From: Pseudogymnoascus destructans
Taxonomy: Eukaryota; Ascomycota; Leotiomycetes; Thelebolales; Thelebolaceae
Direction: 5' to 3'
Length of the DNA: 64,000 nucleotides
NCBI RefSeq assembly: GCF_001641265.1
Contig: NW_020167536.1
Coordinates: 744,001-808,000 of the forward strand
Shown here: piece after piece, positions 57,501 to 64,000 of the stretch
How the letters are laid out: every line of letters begins with the position of its first letter
Position numbering within the stretch: the first letter of the stretch is position 1
Notes under the pieces: model-generated
What the model was told of the DNA's origin: nothing
The model's database searches: none
What the model saw: the letters and a program-made list of their open reading frames with translations, nothing else
Position numbers and translations under genes: made by a program

Positions 57501-59689
57501 CCTCCAAGACGCCACATGGCATCGTCAAGTGCCTGAGGTACAATGACAACAGGGCCACCCTTTAACAAAGCCACACCGTTTGGCGAAACTAACGCGTCGT
57601 TGTAGAAAGGGATCGCAGCATTGATGGCAACAGGCGCGCCGGTATTGTGTGCAAGGCGATATAGGTTTGTCGATGCACTTGCGCTTAGACCGCCCACTAG
57701 CTGTGGCATATCAAGTTCACCTTGGATGTCATCTCCCAATATAGCGATCGGTAGAATGCTAAGCACTATCCGTGCTTCAGGGATCAGATTGCTCGCTTTA
57801 TCCCTGATTGCAGTCACAATCTCAGACTTCTCATCCTTTCCTGGATGCATGATGTCATTTCTCATGCTCAGAGCAGCGGATGCTTCATATGTCTGAAAGG
57901 ACCCAAGACAGTCTTGGAAGTTTCCATTATATCGGGGTCCAAGCCTGTGGTGGACAGCAATGATTTCGTCGCTGAGGGCTTCTTCAAAAAGATGCGCCGA
58001 CGCCAATGACCATTTCGAAAACACCATACCATATCCTAGCTTGCTTGAAAGGTCTTGAGGAGTACCAACAAAAGCATGCACCGGATTTAGCTTGGAGCTG
58101 GCAGAAGAAAATGATGCAAAGCTCTCCGTGCTGGGGTTTGGTTGAGGCGGAAGACATGGATATTGACACTTCACTTGCTCCACAAATTCGCCGTCAACAT
58201 ATAATGCTGCCTTGCTTGAGGTTATTGCTCGCGGACGCCGGTGGACGACCACGATATAGTACCATTTGTTTTCCTTGAAGACTGTGCTCTTGAACCGCAC
58301 ACTTGGTCTGGACGAAGTGACTGAAGTTTGAAGAATGAAGTTATGGGTATCCTTTTCGAGGTATGCAAGAACAAAGCATGTTTGGCTCATATCAAACGCT
58401 CCAAATATGGTAGTGTGCGCGTCCGGATCAAATCGATCTATATGTACCCAGGCTGCGAAGGTGTAGCCTGCAGTGGAAGAAGGGGGAGGAAATGGACGTC
58501 CGAGAGTGGGGAGCTCTATCGAAGAGTACCCATTGAGGGACAGGTCAAATTGGATATGCGGCGGGTTTTGCGTCACCTTTGTCATCCTGAGCAGAAACTC
58601 TGCGGCTCTAGGAGATCGATTACGAAGTAAGTAGCGAGCATCTTCAAGTGAAGTCAAGCCAAGGGACATCAATGATCCACAAAGGTTTTCCACGGCTTTT
58701 TGTTCGGGCGAGGAAAGGCCGGTACCATCATCAAATGCCAAAGGAAGGATAGACGAGAGAATTCCTGTTGAATGTAGCCCTAACAGGCTGGCCTGTGAGG
58801 CGGCGGAAATCTTTGACAGAGCCAATATAATGGATGTTGGAGCCAGTGACAATGGGCGGTTTCTAGGCAGCGCTTTCCAAAATCCGATTATGGTTGGAGC
58901 GATCTCTGGATTCCGGAGGCCATCAATATCTTTGAGTTTGTCACCTATGTCCTTCTCTATCGTCTGTGCAATTTCGTATGCACCGTCATCGCTACCCGAG
59001 GCCGCCGGTCGACTAACTAGTTCCTGGGCTACAGAGCTCTCCTTCTGCAGTGCGTTCGTTGGCTCCTCTGATTCTTTCTTGGGTGGTGAACTGTCTTTTT
59101 CAAAAGAGCTGCCTTGAATGTCTTGGCATAGAGAATACAGCTTCTCATTGTCAACTGCAAAGGCCAGTAATATGCCGAATAACTTGTTTTCGCTCCATGT
59201 GTCAAAGTCACTTCCCCCAAAGCCGATGCTCGCAATTGCTTGCTCAAGGGCGGCCCAGCCGCCCCCTTCGACTCGTTTCTTGAAGTATCTTCGATTTCCA
59301 TGGTGGCCTCGGAATGCGTCCGATAGCAAGGCGAGAGTAGTTGCGAGGAGGTGAAATAGCTTCTCCTTTTCCTCGTGGGTTCTTGCTGTAGGATGATAGT
59401 AGCCCGAGACGGAGCGGATAGTGTCTAGGATTGTCTGGAAGCCGTCGAGGTGTCTAAAGGCATCTCTGGGGCGATCAGGCTTTGGGGACTTGTCGAGACA
59501 TTGCCGTATAGACTGTAAAGTTGTAGATACAGCTGTGATGTCATCTGCCCGGGACTTTGTCGGGTTCTGAAGACTCTCTCTGAGTACGAGAAGGAGTTCT
59601 TCGAGTGTCGCGGTGAACTCGGTCCGTGGAGGGGGCGCTGAAGTGGAACTGGCGATCAAAGAGCGGTAGCGGCCGGTCCGAGACGACAT
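51584..59689 (-). CDS. BEACH-domain protein (LvsA/Bph1/neurobeachin family), 2649 residues
   Basis: Exons 59689-57025, 56969-56566, 56519-56042 and 55986-51584 join in phase to 2650 codons. The start is ATG 59689 (MSSRTGRYRSL). An armadillo-like N-terminal region leads to a concanavalin-like domain at about residues 410-530 (YTFAAWVHIDRF, WYYIVVVHRR). A helical middle follows. A PH-BEACH domain begins at about 1840 (HVFNISRIIGLEACEGLLIL). The BEACH domain begins at about 1990 (LTQYPVFPWVIADY, LSKPMGCQ, HYGTHYTSA, LPEFLTN), and WD40 repeats run from about 2320 to the end (LFGHTQPVSTIAVS, ILSASIDGVVLLWDL). These proteins act on membranes in lysosome/vacuole traffic, autophagy or septation. The four introns-exon borders are short and clean. 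The gene appears intact. Confidence 0.95.
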
Positions 59690-60127
59690 CCTGACACCTC
59701 TGCTCAAATAGGTGTCGTTTTCCTTGGGGGCATTGTCTGCTGCTGTCGCAAACCATGCAGATCAGCCTGTTCGGTTCACGGCTCGTGTTACCTAATTCCA
59801 TATATATTACAGGAGATGATACAGGATTGTGGTCTGTTCAGGGACCGCACCGCAGCTGCCTTTCGTCATGCTGTTATCTTGTGTGGAAGGTGGTGGCGGC
59901 GAGGCTGAGCATCGTGAGTGAGTAATAGACGCGCGGCACAGGGCCAATGGTTGTTACAGCCTCGTCTCTTCCGTCTCCGCAACTTGATCGCGGGAGGGCA
60001 GAGATGGGAAGGGGGGGTGGGGGGGGTGAGTAATAGACGCGCGGCACAGGGCAGGTGCATAGATACAGGCCTTCCGGCTTCATATCTGTATTGTGGCAGT
60101 GGGTATTTTAGATGGGTGGGTTACCAT

Positions 60128-60217
60128 GGTATGTACTGGTGTCGACTGGTATGTACTGGTGTCTACTGGTATGTACTGGTGTCGACTGGGATGTACTGGT
60201 GTCGACTGGGATGTAGT
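60128..60217 (+). repeat. 20-bp minisatellite, about 4.5 units
   Basis: GGTATGTACTGGTGTCGACT repeats with single-base variants. The units contain the restriction-like palindrome GTCGAC. Confidence 0.8.
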
Positions 60218-60380
60218 GAATGTAGTGGTATGTACGGAGTACTGGTATGTAAAGAGTCGTAAGGAGATGCAACAGTGGGCTAGGTGATGACATCATTGCT
60301 AGGCTGTATTGTGTGGCATAGAGGGTACCTTGCAGTCTGCCGTACTGCCAGCCAACCCTCGATAACAGTAATGTCACACA

Positions 60381-60434
60381 GGAGATACCATGCCATCCTC
60401 CGTTCTCAGGTACGGAGGATGGCATGGTATCTCC
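60381..60434. repeat. perfect 23-bp inverted repeat with 8-nt loop
   Basis: 60381-60403 (GGAGATACCATGCC...CCGT) is the exact reverse complement of 60412-60434. It could extrude as a cruciform or fold in RNA. It may be a small MITE remnant. Confidence 0.8.
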
Positions 60435-60477
60435 AGTGTCTGAGTACGATGGTCACGGGGAGGCGACTAGGAAAACA

Positions 60478-60585
60478 GACAGAGACAGACAGAAATACAG
60501 AGACAGAGACAGAGATACAGAGACAGAGGCAGAGATACAGAGACAGAGATACCAAGATACAGAGATACAAGATACAGAGCTTTGT
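60478..60585 (+). repeat. AGACAG/ATACAG-type low-complexity repeat
   Basis: Alternating AGACAG and AGATAC hexamers run for about 100 bp. Any ORF across them is a by-product of the repeat. Confidence 0.8.
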
Positions 60586-60615
60586 AGCCATTGGTTGATG
60601 TGCCCATGAGTCGAC

Positions 60616-60680
60616 GAGGCACCAGTACTAAACGAGTCACCAGTACTAAACGAGGCACCAGTACCAAACGAGGCAGTACT
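60616..60680 (+). repeat. 18 to 19-bp minisatellite, about three units
   Basis: GAGGCACCAGTACTAAAC-type units occur three times, with one partial copy. Confidence 0.7.
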
Positions 60681-60780
60681 AAAACGTATCACGTCTGTAT
60701 CACGAGACGCTCACCACCACTCATCACCACAAACACGATAAGAGTCTACGCTAAACCACCTTTCGCTTAGCCTGTCCTCG

Positions 60781-60818
60781 CTATCCACCACTATCCACCA
60801 CTATCCACCACTATCCAC
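60781..60818 (+). repeat. 10-bp tandem repeat CTATCCACCA
   Basis: Three full units and a partial fourth occur in the upstream region of the subtilase gene. Confidence 0.75.
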
Positions 60819-61008
60819 TATCCTCGCTTCATAACAAATCAGGTTTAAACACCCTGTCCCCCATCCCCGACCACTCGCTATAATAGGTTTAGTCCCTTCG
60901 TACCCACCCGCCCAGCTTCGCCTTCCCCAACCTTTCCTTGTCATGAGTACTGTACGTAGTCAGAATGAGTTACCTGGCTCCCATCCTACACCCACCCCCC
61001 CCCCCCCC

Positions 61009-61067
61009 CATCTTCACCCATCTTCACCCATCTTCACCCATCTTCACCCATCGTCACCCATCATCAA
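61009..61067 (+). repeat. 10-bp pyrimidine-rich repeat CCATCTTCAC in the subtilase promoter
   Basis: Four exact and two variant units follow directly on a run of 15 C. They end about 180 bp before the subtilase start codon, so the repeat lies in its promoter or leader. Confidence 0.75.
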
Positions 61068-61247
61068 CTCACCTTCTCCCCTTCTCCATCCCTCATAAAC
61101 AAACTCACTCGCCTCTTCAAAAGGGAGCATCCAACTCTCAATCTCATCATCATCCATTCCGCCTTCTTGTCTCGCTGATATATCCTATCCTGTCTCTGGT
61201 AGACACACGACACCTCACACAGACGACACAAGGCACCACTCGTCATC

Positions 61248-63100
61248 ATGCGTTCCGCCGTTATCGCCGTCTCCCTCGCTGCTCTGGTATCATCAGCCCC
61301 AACCATCAGCACAGAGACCATCCACAGCGATGCTGCTCCTATCCTCTCATCAGTAAACGCCGAGGCTGTGCCCGACAGCTATATCGTGGTCTTCAAGGAC
61401 CATGTTGATGCAGACGCTGCTGTCGACCACCAGCTTTGGATCAAGGATGCACACGTTGCCGCCGAGGTTGACCGTGCTGAGCTGCGAAAGCGCTCGCAGC
61501 TCCCCATCACCACCGATATCTTCGAGGGTATCAAGCACACATACAATATTGCCGGTGGATTCTTGGGATATTCCGGCCACTTCGATGAGTCGATCATCGA
61601 GAAGGTCCGAAGGCATCCAGATGTAAGTAACAGTCAGAGCTCTCACGTCATTCCCTCCCCATCCATCATTGCCGTCCCTTATCATACTTCCATCAGTCGG
61701 AATGGACAGGAACGATGTCCGTTCCCTGGGAAGTGATGGTGCAAACCCCGCTTCCCTCCAGTTCAAGTTCGAAGGCACCCGGGTTACGTGCCAACGTGAC
61801 CCGCTCCCTTGTGCGGGGTACATCGGCATGGATTCGGCACCTCGCATCAGATCACTTTGGAGCTTTCACTAACAACTATTGATAGGTTGAGTACGTTGAG
61901 AAAGATGCTATTGTTCACGCATTGGGCGGAGCCAGCCACGAGACGGAGAGCAACGCCCCATGGGGTCTTGCCCGTATCTCCCACAGAGACAGCCTAAGCT
62001 TCTCCAACTTCAACAAGTACTTCTATTCCGCTGAGGGTGGCGAAGGTGTGGATGTTTATGTTATTGATACCGGAACTTTCATCGACCACGTCGACTTTGA
62101 GGGCCGTGCTTTCTGGGGGAAGACCATTCCTCTAAACGACGAGGACGTTGATGGCAATGGACACGGCACTCACTGTTCGGGTACTATTGCTGGTAAGAAG
62201 TACGGTGTCGCCAAAAAGGCCCACGTCTACGGTGTTAAGGTTCTCGGCTCTAACGGATCGGGCTCGATGTCTGATGTCATCAAGGGCGTCGAGTTCGCCG
62301 CTGAGAGCCACATTAGGAACGTCAAGGAGGCCAAGGCTGGCAAGAGGAAGGGCTTCAAGGGTTCTACTGCCAACATGTCTCTTGGTGGTGGCAAGCATGC
62401 GGCTCTCGATGCTGCTGTGAACGGTGCCGTCAAGGCAGGTATCCACTTTGCTGTCGCGGCTGGCAACGATAACGCCGACTCCTGCAACTACTCTCCCGCC
62501 GCTGCCAATCTTGCCGTCACTGTTGGTGCCTCCACGCTCACCGACACCCGCGCGTACTTCTCCAACTACGGCAAGTGCAATGACATCTTTGCTCCTGGCC
62601 TCAACATTCTGTCCACCTGGATTGGCAGCAAGTATGCCGTCAACACCATCTCCGGTACCTCCATGGCTTCCCCACATATTGCCGGCCTCTTGGCATACTA
62701 CCTTTCTCTTCAGCCGGCAGCCGACTCTGCCTACGCCGTTGCAGAGATCACACCAAAGCAGTTGAAGGATAACCTCCTCAGCATTGCGACCGTTGGAGCT
62801 CTCGGTGAGGTTCCATCTTCCACCCAGAACCTTCTTGCCTGGAACGGTGGTGGCTCATCCAACTACACTGAGATCGTTGCGGGTGGCGGCTACAAGGCTA
62901 AGCCTCACTCGTCTGGCAACTCCAAGATGCCATCGACGATCTCCGATATGGAGGCTGCCATCCAGGCAGAATTCAACGTTGCCTCTGGCAGGATCGTCAA
63001 GGGATCAAAGCACCTTGCCTCTAAGATCGAGAAGTTCTCGAGCAAGATCCACGACTTGGTCGAGGGGGAGCTCAAGGAGTTCTTTGAGGAGTCGTCGTAG
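61248..63100 (+). CDS. cerevisin-like subtilisin serine protease (vacuolar protease B / Alp2 type)
   Basis: Exons 61248-61622 and 61886-63100, around a 263-nt intron with a CTAAC branch site, give 529 residues. A signal peptide (MRSAVIAVSLAALVSSA) precedes an I9 inhibitor propeptide (SYIVVFKDHVDADAA...RRHPD-VEYVEKDAIVHAL). The peptidase S8 domain has Asp in VYVIDTGTFIDHVDF (about residue 183), His in NGHGTHCSGT (about 217), the oxyanion Asn in AAGNDNADSC and Ser in SGTSMASPH (about 383). A C-terminal extension ends DLVEGELKEFFEESS. Enzymes of this type mature by propeptide removal and degrade protein in the vacuole during starvation and autophagy; some are allergens. The C-terminal extension and lack of secretion-type trimming favour a vacuolar form. 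The gene is intact. Confidence 0.95.
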
Positions 63101-64000
63101 ATTAGTAATCTCGAAGGAGATTATGAATCCGAGTACATAAATGTGATATGTCTAGGATAGGCTTGTTTTATCTCTCGCGTTTTAAGGTTTTTTAGGTTGG
63201 ACGGGAGCTGGATCGGTGGTATTTGAGGTTATGCATGGTGCTTTTATTTCCTTTGTGGCTCTCCAGATTGTTGCATCGTCATTGGTTGCCAAGGGGGGCT
63301 TGTTTTACATGGTCCACACGATAGACAATATATCATTGTGTGACATTCTGTTAACTACTTCCCAAGACCTGAAAACGTGTTATGCAATGCCGCCAACTTT
63401 CGAAAGAATATAGCCCTGTGGCTCACATGAATATTGGGTGGTGTTTCCTGAAGTAGAAGAGTAGTAGGTAACCTTCCGTTGGTTCCTTCCCTTAGAATAT
63501 TTTCGGTTTCAGGAAGTTGCGACCATGGCTCGTGGTCCGACTTCCTTCGTCCTTTTTCTATCTCTCTTCTCTTCTCGCAGCTCTTACGCATTTGCGTCTT
63601 GCATTTTGGTTAATTGTTCTTCTTACTTCTCACATGCCTTTGCTTTTGCTGCTCTCTGGGTGCGGGTTTCATTTCTAGTCTGATTCATTTGGCTGTTAGT
63701 TGGCGCGCCATTTCCACTGGAAGGTCGTCATGCCCCGGGGTGGCCAGTCGAATAGGATCACAAGACGGAAATCAGCAGCATCCATCCATAGCCAGCGGCA
63801 CATCGATCCTGAGACATCACGACAGCAAGCTTACGCCGCTGCAACATACGCATTTGCGCGAGCTCAGGAGAGGAGTGGCGACATGGGGCCAGGCAGCGCA
63901 GTAGCTGCGGCCAACACCGCAAATCCACGGGAAGAGAATATACGTCCACGCACAGATAACGGCACGAGAGGCGGGGTATTGAAACATAAGCAGAGTGTGC
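63101..64000. other. 3' flank of the subtilase gene, no supported gene
   Basis: The first 200 bp should contain the terminator. Short ORFs beyond 63.2 kb lack motifs. ACGCATTTGCG occurs twice (about 63587 and 63848). Confidence 0.4.

Larger units (their letters stand above)
59708..61247. other. repeat-rich intergenic region between the BEACH and subtilase genes
   Basis: The two genes are divergently transcribed, so this 1.5 kb should hold both promoters. It contains a 27-bp direct repeat (GTGAGTAATAGACGCGCGGC... at 59918 and 60026), several minisatellites, a long perfect hairpin and a run of 15 C at 60995-61009. Short ORFs here are made of repeats and I do not regard them as genes. Confidence 0.6.

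Noticed and set aside
60453..60692. Minus-strand ORFs rich in Ser, Leu and Cys (LCLCISVSVS...)
   Set aside because: They are translations of the AGACAG/ATACAG repeat and have no independent support.
63614..63904. 96-codon ORF near the right end
   Set aside because: It has no recognisable domain, starts in a low-complexity stretch and lies in a probable 3' flank.

Overview
The window looks like nuclear DNA of a filamentous ascomycete (Pezizomycotina). Introns are short (38 to 75 nt, GT...AG, often with a CTAAC-type branch site). The intact genes are fungal types: an RTA1 membrane protein, a secreted catalase-peroxidase, a SREBP-like bHLH factor, a BEACH protein and a cerevisin-like subtilase. 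The transposons are families common in fungi. I cannot name the species.

Layout. From 1 to about 47 kb the DNA is a graveyard of mobile elements with a few islands of host genes. 1-3158 is a Ty3/gypsy element on the minus strand, apparently inserted into the 5' LTR of a plus-strand chromovirus (3159-9560). 9.5-14.4 kb is a host island with two small minus-strand ORFs and a seven-exon secreted catalase-peroxidase. 14.9-18.0 kb holds a long inverted repeat and a Tc1-like transposase split by a solo LTR. 18.2-21.2 kb is a YrdC/Sua5-domain pseudogene split by a pogo-like element. 21.3-22.2 kb is a 936-bp LTR-like element with a second copy in opposite orientation at 40.6-41.5 kb. 23.0-24.1 kb holds a broken nitrilase, an 87-bp MITE and a pogo fragment.

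24.1-34.2 kb is the most unusual part. It appears to be one large DNA element with a divergent accessory protein, a CMC/Plavaka-like transposase and an SNF2-family helicase. At least thirteen copies of a palindrome close to CCTGTACATGTACAGG are scattered through coding, intergenic and intronic DNA. 35.6-37.8 kb is a nearly complete Fot/pogo element lying in an intron of an unidentified host gene. 39.1-40.1 kb is an RTA1-like gene. 40.6-47 kb is AT-rich decayed repeat DNA with a dynamin-like pseudogene, a chromodomain fragment and a second pogo copy.

From 47.5 kb the window becomes gene-dense: an FAD monooxygenase fused to a multi-span membrane domain, a bHLH factor that converges on it, a 2649-residue BEACH protein, and, after a 1.5-kb repeat-rich intergenic stretch, a subtilase. 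These genes do not form an obvious pathway cluster. Many stop codons in the repeats are best explained by C-to-T change (CGA to TGA, CAA or CAG to TAA or TAG), as expected from repeat-induced point mutation or methyl-cytosine decay. Three host reading frames each carry one apparent extra base in a mononucleotide run, so the assembly should be checked there.
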